A stretch of 64,000 bases of DNA. Origin: JAJDTQ01 sp963422385. Its GTDB lineage: Bacteria > Desulfobacterota > Binatia > UBA9968 > JAJDTQ01. Below the pieces are notes generated by a model that had not been told where the DNA came from, did no database searches, and saw nothing but the letters and a program-made list of their open reading frames with translations. How positions within the stretch are numbered: the stretch's first letter is position 1; each line of letters begins with the position of its first letter. Of the stretch, positions 1-11,849 are shown in pieces. The position numbers and the translations under genes were made by a program. Where the stretch lies: positions 1,798,001 to 1,862,000 of the forward strand of contig OY729432.1 of NCBI GenBank assembly GCA_963422385.1. Reading direction: 5' to 3'.

Positions 1-1257
1 CTCCGGGTCGAGGTTCCGGTCGACCGCGTGGACAAGGCGTTCACCCGTATCTACAGGCAGGTTGGGCGTCAGGCAAAGGTGCGTGGCTTTCGCTCCGGCA
101 AGGTCCCGCAGCACGTATTGCGCGGTCTCTACGGCACCGAGATCCAGGCCCGCGCCCTCTCCGAGCTAGTGGAGGAGTCGCTTGCCGGGGCGGTGAAGGA
201 CGAGGGGCTGGAACCGGTGTCCGAGCCGAGGCTCGAGACCGGCGACCTGAACGAGGCCCGGCCGTTCGCGTTCACTGCCGTGATCGAGGTGAAGCCGGAT
301 ATCGAGCTCGGGAACTACCGCGCCGTTGCCGTCGAGCGTGTGCGCGCCGACGTGAGCGACGAGCAGGTCGACCGCGCCCTCGAGGCGCTTCAGGACCGCA
401 ATGCCCAACTGGAGCCCGTCGAGGAGCGTGACCGGGTGGAGGATGGGGACCGCGTGCTGATCGATTTCTCGGGGTCGGTGGACGGCAAGCCCTTTCCGGG
501 GAGCACGGCCGAGAACCATGCAGTGGACATCGGCGCGGGGCGGACCTTGCCGGAGTTCGAACGGGGCTTGGTGGGCCTGCAACGGGGGGTGTCCGGGAAC
601 ATTACGGTGCGTTTCCCCGCGGATGTGAACGATGAGCGCATGGCGGGGAAGACGGCCGACTTCCAGGTGACCGTCCGGGACATCCGGCTCAAGGTCCTCC
701 CTCCGTTGGATGACGAGTTCGCCCGGGATTACGGCGAGTGCGATTCACTGGACGATCTGCGTGAGAAGATCCGCTCGGAGTTGCAGAGCGAGATCGAGGC
801 GCTTCAGAACGGTCCGTTGAAGGATCGGATCATGGAGCGTCTCATCGAAGATCATGACTTCGAGGTCGCCCCCTCCATGGTGGAGCGGGAACTGTCGTAT
901 CTCATGCGCCGGGCCGGAAGCCGGCGGGAACCGTCGGGAGCGGAAGCTCTGGAGCCCACCACGGAGGACCTCCGGAAAGAGTTGACGCCGCGGGCGGAAC
1001 GCGGTGTCAGGATGTTGCTGTTGCTGGAAAAGATCGCCGCCGCCGAGGGCATCACCGCTTCCGAAGAAGAGGTCGGCGGCCGGATCGACGCCATGGCCCG
1101 GGCCAGCGGCGGGCAGGCAGCCTCGGTGCGCGAGCAATACGCCCAAGCCTGGGCACGGGAAACCCTGCGCTCCCAACTCGTGTCCGAAAAGACGCTGGAT
1201 TTCCTGCTGAAGGAGGCAGACGTCACGCTGGTCGATCCTCCGGAAAATGGTTGCTGA
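1..1257 (+). CDS. tig: Trigger factor, 5' end cut by window
   Basis: Ribosome-associated chaperone and peptidyl-prolyl isomerase that binds nascent chains at the exit tunnel. The frame is open from base 1 and runs 418 codons; comparison with E. coli trigger factor suggests about 14 N-terminal residues are missing. The ribosome-binding signature GFRSGKVP lies near residues 29-36. An FKBP-type PPIase domain follows (VLIDFSGSVDGKPFPG region), then the long helical C-terminal chaperone arms. It stands upstream of clpP-clpX-lon, the usual partners, but here an insertion sequence and a pseudogene intervene. No clear terminator follows the TGA at 1255-1257. Confidence 0.96.
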   Translation, partial: LRVEVPVDRVDKAFTRIYRQVGRQAKVRGFRSGKVPQHVLRGLYGTEIQARALSELVEESLAGAVKDEGLEPVSEPRLETGDLNEARPFAFTAVIEVKPDIELGNYRAVAVERVRADVSDEQVDRALEALQDRNAQLEPVEERDRVEDGDRVLIDFSGSVDGKPFPGSTAENHAVDIGAGRTLPEFERGLVGLQRGVSGNITVRFPADVNDERMAGKTADFQVTVRDIRLKVLPPLDDEFARDYGECDSLDDLREKIRSELQSEIEALQNGPLKDRIMERLIEDHDFEVAPSMVERELSYLMRRAGSRREPSGAEALEPTTEDLRKELTPRAERGVRMLLLLEKIAAAEGITASEEEVGGRIDAMARASGGQAASVREQYAQAWARETLRSQLVSEKTLDFLLKEADVTLVDPPENGC

Positions 1258-1344
1258 AGGCAACACCGGGATCGTCCAGCTTCTGTAGCCTTTCCGTCAT
1301 TAGTTGGTAAGAGCAATCGCGCGCAAGCCGTTCAGAACCACAAT

Positions 1345-1677
1345 GTGGTGTTACGGCGCCTGGATGGATTGTACGTGAGTTTCAACAATGTCAGCGCGCA
1401 ATTGACGGCCTCGGATGCGGTGACCGCGGGTGGCGATGGCTTGGCCCTCCGGCTGTTGACGGGCCGCTTGGTGAGGACGCGGGTGAGCGCGTTTCTGGTG
1501 GGTGTTTCTGGCGTGGAGCGTCAGAATGCGCGGGGGCGGTGGGTGCAGGCAGTGATAGCGGACGGAGTATTGACCTTGCATCCGGAGAACGAGGATGTGC
1601 GGGCACTATTGATGGCGTATGGATGGCGGCCCGAGGAACCTGACAATCCCGGCAGCGGGCTTGTAGCCCGGAAATAG
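1345..1677 (+). CDS. Hypothetical protein, weak ORF
   Basis: An open frame of 110 codons starting at GTG 1345; GTG 1348 and GTG 1375 are alternatives. I recognise no domain. The translation has no signal peptide or membrane segment, and its C-terminal third has an AVIADGVLTLHPENEDVRAL stretch that looks like ordinary globular sequence. No convincing Shine-Dalgarno precedes any candidate start, so this may be a chance ORF or a remnant in the degenerating tig-clpP gap. The end of the frame overlaps a short inverted CGGGCTTGTAGCCCG sequence. Confidence 0.3.
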   Translation: MVLRRLDGLYVSFNNVSAQLTASDAVTAGGDGLALRLLTGRLVRTRVSAFLVGVSGVERQNARGRWVQAVIADGVLTLHPENEDVRALLMAYGWRPEEPDNPGSGLVARK

Positions 1678-1796
1678 TTGATCTCTTCTGAGCGGAAGGA
1701 CGTGGACAGTGGCTAGGTTCCCGACTGTGCGCCGGACGCTGTCTCGTCCAGGGGAATGGGGTGTGGGCCTTCTCGGCCGTCAGAGTTCTCCACTAG

Positions 1797-2981
1797 GGAA
1801 GGTCTGAACAAAGCGGATATAGGCGGGTACAAGGTTGAAGGCGTCCGTTGGTGAAAGCCGGAAGCTATGGGAGAGGGGCCTGTGGTTGGTATACACGGAA
1901 GCAAGGGCGAATCAAGGCGCGGTCTGCGACCGATCGGCCCACTTGTCGCCGCCTTGCGGCAGCTCCGGACGGAACGGCTCCGGGTGAGGCGGTGGCGTAG
2001 CGCCGGGCAATGAGCAGATTGGTGAACCCGAGCAGCACGGCGATACGCTGGGTGTTCTTCGCCAGCCCCCGATAGCGCACCTTGGCGTAGCCGAAGTGGC
2101 GCTTCACGTACAGGAACGGATGCTCCACCTTGGCCCGCACCAAGGCCTTGCGCTTCTCCGCCGCCTCCTCCGGTCCCGCCTTGTCCAACAGCTTGCGCTT
2201 GCCGGGCTTCATCGCCACCTGCCAGTCCACGTCCGTGTCCCGGTTCTCCTCGCGCTTGCCCACCCCCTGATAGCCGGCGTCGCCCCACACCTGCTCCTCG
2301 TTTCCGTGCAGCAGCGCGTGCGCCGTCGCCACGTCCGAGGCGTTGGCTGGCGTCGTCTCCAGACTGTGCGTCAAGCCCGACTGCGCATCCACGCCGATGT
2401 GCGCCTTCATCCCGAAGTACCACTGCTTCCCCTTCTTCGTCTGGTGCATCTCCGGGTCCCTCTCGCCCTTGCGGCTCTTCGTCGACGACGGCGCGGCGAC
2501 GATGCCCGCGTCCACGATCGTCCCCGTCTTCAACCGGTGCCCGAGCGAGACCGGATGCGCGTTGACCTCCTCGAACAGCCTCTCCAGCAGGCGGCGGAAG
2601 TGCAGGACCGTCGTCTCGTCGGGCAGCGCACCCGACAGCCGCAGCCCCACAAACCGCCGCACCGACTCCACCTCGTAGAGCAGGTCCTCCATCCCGGGGT
2701 CGCTCAGGTTGTAGAACAACTGCACGCAGTGCACCCGCACCATCACCCCCAGCGGATAGGGACGCCGGCCGCGCCCGGCCTTCGGATAGAACGGCTCGCC
2801 CCGCTTCTCCAGCCGCTCTCAAGGGATCAGCGCCTCCATCTTCTCGAGAAACGCCTCGCGCCGCGTGTGACGCTTCTTCAGATCGTGCTCCAACTCCGCA
2901 AACGTCGCTTGCTCCATGGCCCGCTCTCCACTCCGTCATCAATAAACCCATTTTGCCAAAACCGACTTGTTCAGACTTTTC
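1797..2981. mobile_element. IS5-family insertion sequence, 1185 bp
   Basis: Both ends carry imperfect terminal inverted repeats. The left end begins GGAAGGTCTGAACAA and the right end, read inward on the minus strand, begins GAAAAGTCTGAACAA. The element is flanked by CTAG at 1793-1796 and 2982-2985, matching the 4-bp YTAR target duplication of IS5-group elements. Length fits the roughly 1.2 kb of that group, and the first bases of the left end resemble the GGAAGG start of IS5 itself. One transposase gene lies on the minus strand and is interrupted by an in-frame stop, so the copy is probably not autonomous. It landed between tig and clpP. Confidence 0.92.
1865..2917 (-). pseudogene. IS5-family transposase, interrupted by TGA
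   Basis: The gene would start at ATG 2917-2915 and read MEQATFAELEHDLKKRH, then the IS5 N-terminal helix region ending ALIP. A TGA at 2821-2819 follows where related proteins have ALIPWERLEKRG, so TGG to TGA is the likely change. Past the stop the same frame continues without a break: GEPFYPKAGRGRRPYPLGVM, then the DDE catalytic region with TIVDAGIVAAPSSTKS, KKGKQWYFGMKAHIGVD and a C-terminal HPFLYVKRHFGYAKVRYRG. A shorter product could start at ATG 2743 but would lack the N-terminal DNA-binding part. The C-terminus extends about 35 residues beyond the conserved LLIARRYA. Confidence 0.9.
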
Positions 2982-3032
2982 CTAGAATAAAACAGTCCGA
3001 AGGAACCTTTTGACGCTTCGATGAGGACTACG

Positions 3033-3073
3033 GGCGTCCGGTCCGAACCATGGACCGGACGCCTTTCTTTATT
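3033..3073 (+). terminator. Rho-independent terminator
   Basis: A perfect 12-bp stem, GGCGTCCGGTCC at 3033-3044 with GGACCGGACGCC at 3052-3063, closes a 7-nt loop and is followed by TTTCTTTATT. Only the plus strand has the T tract. It lies just past the IS5 copy, so it may originally have ended the tig transcript before the insertion separated them. It would also insulate the gene fragment downstream. Confidence 0.8.
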
Positions 3074-3284
3074 CTGGGTCGAGCAAAGCGAGACCTTCAA
3101 GCTGTCGAAGGGCCTGCTGTTCGTGGACAGGGTACATGCCATTAGTCGGTCTTTATCTTGATCCTCCCAACATGAGATGGTGCTGTGCGTCGACGAAAAG
3201 AGCGATTCTGTCTGCGAACACGTGAAACCGATCAATTGCAAAACACGACCGCCCCGAAGACATAAAAATTGTATTTTCACAGCA

Positions 3285-4626
3285 ATGAAGGGTTTGTGCA
3301 TGGAGCATGCGAACGTTTTTGGCACGATCATGCTGGCGCTGGTTGTGGCTCTTGCAGCGGGACTGGCCGGTGCCCAGGAGCAGCGCCTCCCGGCGCCTTC
3401 TGCCAAGGCCCTGATCGAGGCCGCACGGGCTGCGCTGGCGAAGGGCGCACCGGACGATGCCGAGTTCCTGCTCAAGGGCGTCAAGCCGGGCGAAGGGAAT
3501 GTCGATGACCTCGACTTCCTTTACGGCTCGATCGCGCTGGTCCGAGGCGAGTGGTAGACCGCCATCGCACGGTTCCGGGCGATTCTGGCCCGGAATCCCA
3601 ACCTGCCGAGGGTCCGGCTCGACCTGGCGTTGGCGTATTTCCGTGCCGGCGAGGATGGCAGCGCGGCGTACCCACTTCCGCCTCGCGTTGGGCGAGAAGG
3701 ACATGCCTCCCGTGGTGCGTGCGCTGGCGCTGGCCTTTCTGGACCGGATACGGCGGCGCAAGTCGTGGTCGGTCACCGGCTCGTTGGCAATCGCCCCGGA
3801 CAGCAACATCAATGCGGCGACCAGTGCCCGCACGGTGGGTCTTTTCGGGCTGCCGGCAAAGCTATCCGAAGATGCGCGGCAAACCAGCGGGGTGGGCCTG
3901 AGCGCGGATATCTCGGGAGGATACGAGTGGCTTGTATCGAAGAATGTGAGGTTCCGGGCATCCGCCAGTCTGCACACGCTGACCTACAAGAAAGATCAGT
4001 TCAACGAACATGTCCTGGGCCTTCGTGCGGGTCCCCGGTTTATCTTCAAGAAGAGCGACTTCCGCCCGGAATTGACGACGCGGATACGGCGGCTGGGCAA
4101 CGACAACTATAGCAGGGCCACCGGCGTCCAACTTTCGGGTAACTGGATGACCGGTCCGGCATGGCGGTTGAGCGGCTCGGTGGGCAGCGAGCGGATTGCC
4201 TATGAGGGCTTCCTGGTTACTGGCCGCATCGACGCGGTTCGACTCGGCCTCTCCCATGCGCTGGACCGGGCGACGCTTCTGCAGGCTGATACCGGCTTCC
4301 GTCGCGAAGTTCTGGACGAGGACGCCTACTCGTGGCGGGAATACATCGTCGGGGTCTCGGCGAAGCGGGAACTCCCGCTCGGGTTTGTGCTGACCGCGGG
4401 TCCGAGCTTCCGGTGGCGGGAATATGGCGCGCCACGCCCGATCCTGGGTCCCGAGGCGCGGCGGGACCGAACGCTGGCGGGACGCATCACGGCGTCGAAC
4501 CGGCATGTGGAGCTGCTGGGGTTCATGCCCGAGGTTACGGTCCGGCATGAGCGCCGGAACAGCAACCTGCGACTCCACGACTATACGCGGACGGTCGTCG
4601 AGACCGGGGTGGTCCGGACGTTCTGA
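3285..4626 (+). pseudogene. Slam-like TPR/beta-barrel outer-membrane protein, decayed
   Basis: The C-terminal two thirds match the surface lipoprotein assembly modifier family (DUF560): SWSVTGSLAIAPDSNINAA begins the barrel, followed by alternating aromatic strands ending VVETGVVRTF with a terminal Phe. The N-terminus from ATG 3285 (or 3300) has a signal peptide, IMLALVVALAAGLAGA, then TPR-like helices. Two lesions split it: TAG at 3555-3557 after RGEW, and one extra base in the CCC run at 3671-3673. Removing that base restores the register from DGSAAY to HFRLALGEKDM. Corrected length would be 446 residues, normal for the family. No lipoprotein substrate gene is adjacent. Alternatively, either lesion could be a sequencing error. 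Confidence 0.85.
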
Positions 4627-4741
4627 CGGCGGAACCTTGGGGGCGGAGATGGCGGCCGGACTCGCTCGGGACAAGCCGCACAAGTGAAGCGAACCAGAAA
4701 GTCTTGTCTGTTACGAAGTGTTCCTGTATCCTTCCAGGAAC

Positions 4742-5344
4742 ATGAATTTCATTCCTTTCGTGGTAGAGCAGACCGGTCGCGGAGAGCGCGCCTATGACAT
4801 CTATTCCAGGCTTCTCAAGGACCGAATCGTATTTCTGGGGAGCGCCGTCGTAGACGAGGTGGCGAACCTGATCACCGCGCAGTTGCTTTTCCTGGAGTCC
4901 GAGGACCCGGAACGTGACATCTACTTCTACATCAATTCCCCGGGCGGCTCCGTGACCGCGGGTCTCGCCATCTACGACACCATCCAGTACATCCGCCCGG
5001 AGGTCTCCACCGTTTGTCTGGGTCAGGCAGCCAGCATGGGAGCCGTCCTGCTCGCCGCGGGTGAAAAGGGCAAGCGGTACGCACTGCCGCACTCGCGCAT
5101 CATGATTCATCAACCTCTTGGCGGCTTTCAGGGGACCGCGGCCGACGTCGACATTCAGGCAAGGGAGATTCTGAGGATGCGGGAGGAACTCGGGGCGATT
5201 CTCGTCAAGCACACGGGACAATCGCTGAAGAGGATCGAGCGGGACACCGACAGGGACCTGTTCATGACCGGCCGGCAGGCGTTGGAGTATGGATTGGTGG
5301 ATGAAGTGATTACCAGCCGCCTTGACGTCGCCACAACGGGGTGA
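4742..5344 (+). CDS. clpP: ATP-dependent Clp protease proteolytic subunit
   Basis: Serine peptidase that forms the 14-mer chamber degrading substrates unfolded by ClpX. ATG 4742 was chosen because AGGA sits 4 nt upstream and the product starts MNFIPFVVEQTGRGERAYDI, the family's mature N-terminus; an in-frame start at 4718 would add eight atypical residues. The triad is visible: Ser98 in AASMGA, His123 in MIHQP, and Asp in IERDTDRD. Length, 200 residues, is typical. clpX starts 12 nt downstream, so the two are co-transcribed. Confidence 0.98.
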   Translation: MNFIPFVVEQTGRGERAYDIYSRLLKDRIVFLGSAVVDEVANLITAQLLFLESEDPERDIYFYINSPGGSVTAGLAIYDTIQYIRPEVSTVCLGQAASMGAVLLAAGEKGKRYALPHSRIMIHQPLGGFQGTAADVDIQAREILRMREELGAILVKHTGQSLKRIERDTDRDLFMTGRQALEYGLVDEVITSRLDVATTG

Positions 5345-5356
5345 GGGGGAGTTTCA

Positions 5357-6610
<1,254 letters not shown>

Positions 6611-6620
6611 GGGGGCACTC

Positions 6621-9083
<2,463 letters not shown>

Positions 9084-9093
9084 CGGGGCCTTC

Positions 9094-9166
9094 GGGCGGT
9101 TAGCTCAGTTGGGAGAGCATCGGCCTTACAAGCCGGGGGTCACAGGTTCAAGTCCTGTACCGCCCA
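9094..9166 (+). tRNA. tRNA-Val (anticodon UAC)
   Basis: Cloverleaf with acceptor GGGCGGT pairing ACCGCCC, a D-arm starting TAGCTCAGTTGGGAGAGC, and anticodon loop CTTACAA giving UAC. The T-arm has GGTTCAAGTCC and the discriminator is A9166. CCA is not encoded. It starts 10 nt after lon and probably depends on read-through from it. Confidence 0.95.
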
Positions 9167-9200
9167 TTCCCTGCACCGTCGTGCCAGGCAGGAACATGAA

Positions 9201-9581
9201 ATGGGAGCGATACACACAAACGCCACGATTCGGAATCCTGCACAACCGGACAGGATATGGGAAGGGCACTTCCTGGTTGACGCCGGCGCGACGGACACGC
9301 TCGTGCCCGGAGACTGCCTGGAAGCCATCGGCATCGAGCCCGAGGCGCAACGGGTGTACGTTCTCGCCGACGGCAGAGAGCCCAGGATGGACATCACCGA
9401 CGGGCGCATCGAATTCATGGGCGAAATCGTTGGGTGCACCATCGTGTTCGCCGAAGAAGGAACCGAGCCCCTGCTGGGGGTAACCGCCTTGGAATCGGCA
9501 GGCATCGAAGTTGACCCGAACAACCAGCAGCTTACCAAACTCCCGTCCGTCCGGCTCGTAGGCTTCAGACCCGCACGGTAA
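9201..9581 (+). CDS. Small clan-AA aspartic protease-like protein
   Basis: A 126-residue protein resembling single-domain retropepsin-like proteases found in scattered environmental bacteria and archaea. The active-site-like segment is HFLVDAGATDTLVP at about 29-42, where the family usually has D-T/S-G-A; Ala replaces the residue after Asp. The flap and second hydrophobic-Gly region correspond to IVFAEEGTEPLLGVTALE. There is no signal peptide. If active it would need to dimerise. AGGAA lies about 10 nt upstream of ATG 9201. It sits alone between two tRNA genes, a common landing place for acquired genes. Function and substrate are unknown. Confidence 0.75.
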   Translation: MGAIHTNATIRNPAQPDRIWEGHFLVDAGATDTLVPGDCLEAIGIEPEAQRVYVLADGREPRMDITDGRIEFMGEIVGCTIVFAEEGTEPLLGVTALESAGIEVDPNNQQLTKLPSVRLVGFRPAR

Positions 9582-9705
9582 TGACTGCTGACCCTGGACA
9601 TCACCCTCCGCATGAGTTGGCAGGCGCGCGGACGGTTCGACGGTCCAGGACCCTACGCCCCCCGGCGCAAGGTCCGGGTCACTGTCGCGCCGTCTCCTGC
9701 CAGGG

Positions 9706-9734
9706 TTGCATTCCCGCCGGATTACAGCTATATG
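9706..9734 (+). promoter_or_regulatory. Candidate sigma-70 promoter for tRNA-Asp and rplM
   Basis: TTGCAT at 9706-9711, a 17-nt spacer, and TATATG at 9729-9734. Initiation near 9741 would be only about 8 nt before the mature tRNA-Asp 5' end, a typical tRNA layout. The region 9582-9748 has no other recognisable feature. Confidence 0.45.
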
Positions 9735-9748
9735 TTCCTTTTCCGTTC

Positions 9749-9825
<77 letters not shown>

Positions 9826-9841
9826 AAGTTCAGTTAACGGT

Positions 9842-10279
9842 ATGCGTACGGTTCAAATGACAAAGGCGGAGTCCTTGGATCAGCGTCGCTGGTACATCAT
9901 CGACGCTGATGGCAAGGTGCTTGGACGGATGGCGAGCGAGATCGCCAGGGTACTTCGCGGAAAGCACAAGCCATCCTTCAGCCCGCATGTGGACGCCGGC
10001 GATTTCGTCATCGTGGTGAACGCCAGGCGTGTCAAGCTGACCGGGTCAAAGGACACCGACAAGCGCTATTATCGCCATACCGGGTATCCCGGAGGGCTGC
10101 GGGTTGCGACACTGCCGGAAATGCGGGCCAGGAAGCCCGAGGCGGTGGTGCGATTGGCGGTGAAGGGCATGCTGCCGAAGAATCGCCTCGGAAGGGATCA
10201 GCTCAACAAGTTGAAGGTCTACGGCGGTCCGGAGCATCCGCATCAGGCGCAGTTGCCGGAACCTCTCACGATCTCGTAG
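9842..10279 (+). CDS. rplM: 50S ribosomal protein L13
   Basis: Early-assembly 23S rRNA binding protein. The translation matches L13 throughout: RRWYIIDADGKVLGRMASEI, DFVIVVNARRVKLTGSK, KRYYRHTGYPGG, and the C-terminal KLKVYGGPEHPHQAQ. ATG 9842 gives 145 residues and aligns with the usual start; ATG 9857 would shorten it by five. The TAG stop belongs to a GTAGGGGCGGG repeat discussed separately. It forms the standard rplM-rpsI pair. Confidence 0.98.
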   Translation: MRTVQMTKAESLDQRRWYIIDADGKVLGRMASEIARVLRGKHKPSFSPHVDAGDFVIVVNARRVKLTGSKDTDKRYYRHTGYPGGLRVATLPEMRARKPEAVVRLAVKGMLPKNRLGRDQLNKLKVYGGPEHPHQAQLPEPLTIS

Positions 10280-10300
10280 GGGCGGGTTCAAACCGCGGGT
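10276..10300. repeat. Degenerate GC-rich palindromic repeat at rplM stop
   Basis: Begins GTAGGGGCGGGTT, continues CAAACCGCGGG, and resembles a decayed copy of the palindrome seen at 19139, 48309, 57333 and 58144. Its TAG is the rplM stop codon. Confidence 0.55.
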
Positions 10301-10327
10301 GTTGCGGTCAGGAACGGGTTCACCAAT

Positions 10328-10720
10328 ATGGCAGACGAGTTCATTTACGCGACGGGCAGACGGAAGACCTCGGTTGCACGGGTTTACCTGAAGCGCGGCA
10401 AGGGAGATATCCGGATCAACAACCGGATGCTGGAAGACTATTTCGGTCGTGAAACGGCCAGGATGATCGTCCATCAACCCTTTCACGTGACCCGGACGTT
10501 GGGGGACTTCGATCTCGTCGTGAACGTCAAGGGCGGCGGAAGCTCGGGTCAGGCCGGCGCCATCCGGCATGGAATCACCCGGGCGTTGATGCAGGTGGAC
10601 GAAGGCTTTCGCGCCCCGTTGAAAAAGGCCGGCTACGTGACCCGCGACCCGCGCGCGGTGGAGCGGAAGAAGTACGGGCGGCACAAGGCCCGGAAACGGC
10701 CGCAGTTCTCCAAGCGTTGA
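10328..10720 (+). CDS. rpsI: 30S ribosomal protein S9
   Basis: S9 contacts P-site tRNA through its basic C-terminal tail, which is visible as KKYGRHKARKRPQFSKR ending in Lys-Arg. The N-terminus YATGRRKTSVARVYLKRG is diagnostic. It has 130 residues, identical to the usual length. It follows rplM by 48 nt, a gap holding the palindromic repeat remnant. It converges on lptG, whose stop is 17 nt away; only a short GGCG/CGCC hairpin lies between them. Confidence 0.98.
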   Translation: MADEFIYATGRRKTSVARVYLKRGKGDIRINNRMLEDYFGRETARMIVHQPFHVTRTLGDFDLVVNVKGGGSSGQAGAIRHGITRALMQVDEGFRAPLKKAGYVTRDPRAVERKKYGRHKARKRPQFSKR

Positions 10721-10736
10721 CCGGCGGTCTCGCCGC

Positions 10737-11849
10737 TCATTCGGAGCCCGTGTAGAGATACAGGCTCAGAGATCCCACAAGCAGATTGGGTAACCAGGCC
10801 GAAAGCCATGGCGGCATGGCCCCCGCCTTGCCCAACGACACGCAAAACCCCAGCAGCACCCAATAGGAAAATCCTGTCGCGACGGTCAGTCCGAAGTTCA
10901 GGACGAGATTGTCCTTCCTTCCGGGTTTCGCCGCCAACGCCACCGCCAGGAGAATGGTCAGCGGCGTGACCAGCGGGACCGCCACCTTGGCATGCAGGTT
11001 GACCGTGTCCCGCACCGTGTCGACCCCTTTGTCCCGCAGGTCATCGATTCGGGCCCTCAGCTCGAAGTAGCCGAACTCGTCCGGCGAGCGCGCGAAAATC
11101 CGGAAGTCGTCGGGGCCCTCATCGAGCGGGAGCGTCGCTCCCGGAGACCGTCGGCTGACGCCTCCGTGCTCCGGTAGACGCCACTCCGTGCCTCCGTTCG
11201 GCACCCAGTGATTGCCGTTCCAGTCCGCGGCAGGCGCCTCGATGAGTCCGTCCAGCTTGAATTCCGGGGTCATCCGGTAAATGACCAGCCCGCGAAGCCT
11301 GTTCCGGTCCGTGTCGAAATCGTCGGCCCGGATGAAGTCGCCGTTGCTCCGCATCCAGATCTGCTTGTTGCCGAACACGGAGCGCAGCTTTTTTTGGTGG
11401 ACCTGCACATCGTAGATGTATTTGGCCTTCCCGGTGGAGAGGGGCACCGCGGTTTCGTTCCAGAAGAACGTGGCGAAGCTGATTCCGAGGGCCGCCAGGA
11501 GCAACGGCGCCGTTATGCGGTGCACGCTGACGCCACAGGCGCCGATGGCGACCAGTTCGTGTCGCCGTGACAGTGAACCGAGGGTCAGGAAAGCCGCGAA
11601 CAGTGTCGCGAAACCGACGCTCCGGGAGACCAGCAGAGGTAGCCGGTAGATGAAATACCGAACCGACGTCGCAAGCGTCGCGTTGCTCCCCATCAGGTTG
11701 TCGACGCGGTTGAATACGTCGCCCACCAGTTGCAAGAGGATGATCCCGACGAGCGTCGCGCAGAAGGCGCGGGAGAACAGCTTCAGCAGATACCTGTCGA
11801 GGAGGCTTCCCAGGGGCGGAGTGGGAAAGGGACCCTTGGACCGGGTCAT
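10737..11849 (-). CDS. lptG: LPS export system permease LptG
   Basis: Inner-membrane half-transporter of the LptB2FG complex that extracts LPS and passes it to LptC/LptA. The 370-residue product has an N-terminal amphipathic stretch and two membrane helices (LVGIILLQLVGDVFNRVDNL and the next), a large periplasmic beta-jellyroll, and a C-terminal helical bundle ending LLVGSLSLYLYTGSE. Start ATG 11849 overlaps the lptF stop by 4 nt (ATGA), so the two are translationally coupled; an upstream in-frame extension lacks family features. The assignment to G rather than F rests on gene order and is the less certain part. Confidence 0.9.
   Translation of the reverse strand: MTRSKGPFPTPPLGSLLDRYLLKLFSRAFCATLVGIILLQLVGDVFNRVDNLMGSNATLATSVRYFIYRLPLLVSRSVGFATLFAAFLTLGSLSRRHELVAIGACGVSVHRITAPLLLAALGISFATFFWNETAVPLSTGKAKYIYDVQVHQKKLRSVFGNKQIWMRSNGDFIRADDFDTDRNRLRGLVIYRMTPEFKLDGLIEAPAADWNGNHWVPNGGTEWRLPEHGGVSRRSPGATLPLDEGPDDFRIFARSPDEFGYFELRARIDDLRDKGVDTVRDTVNLHAKVAVPLVTPLTILLAVALAAKPGRKDNLVLNFGLTVATGFSYWVLLGFCVSLGKAGAMPPWLSAWLPNLLVGSLSLYLYTGSE

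Noticed and set aside
2096..3013. Plus-strand Leu/Arg/His-rich frame across the IS element
   Set aside because: It is antisense to the transposase, has no recognisable domain and spans the IS terminus.
4704..4732. Promoter TTGTCT-17-TATCCT immediately before clpP
   Set aside because: Initiation would fall at the ATG, leaving no leader although a good AGGA ribosome site is present; more likely chance.
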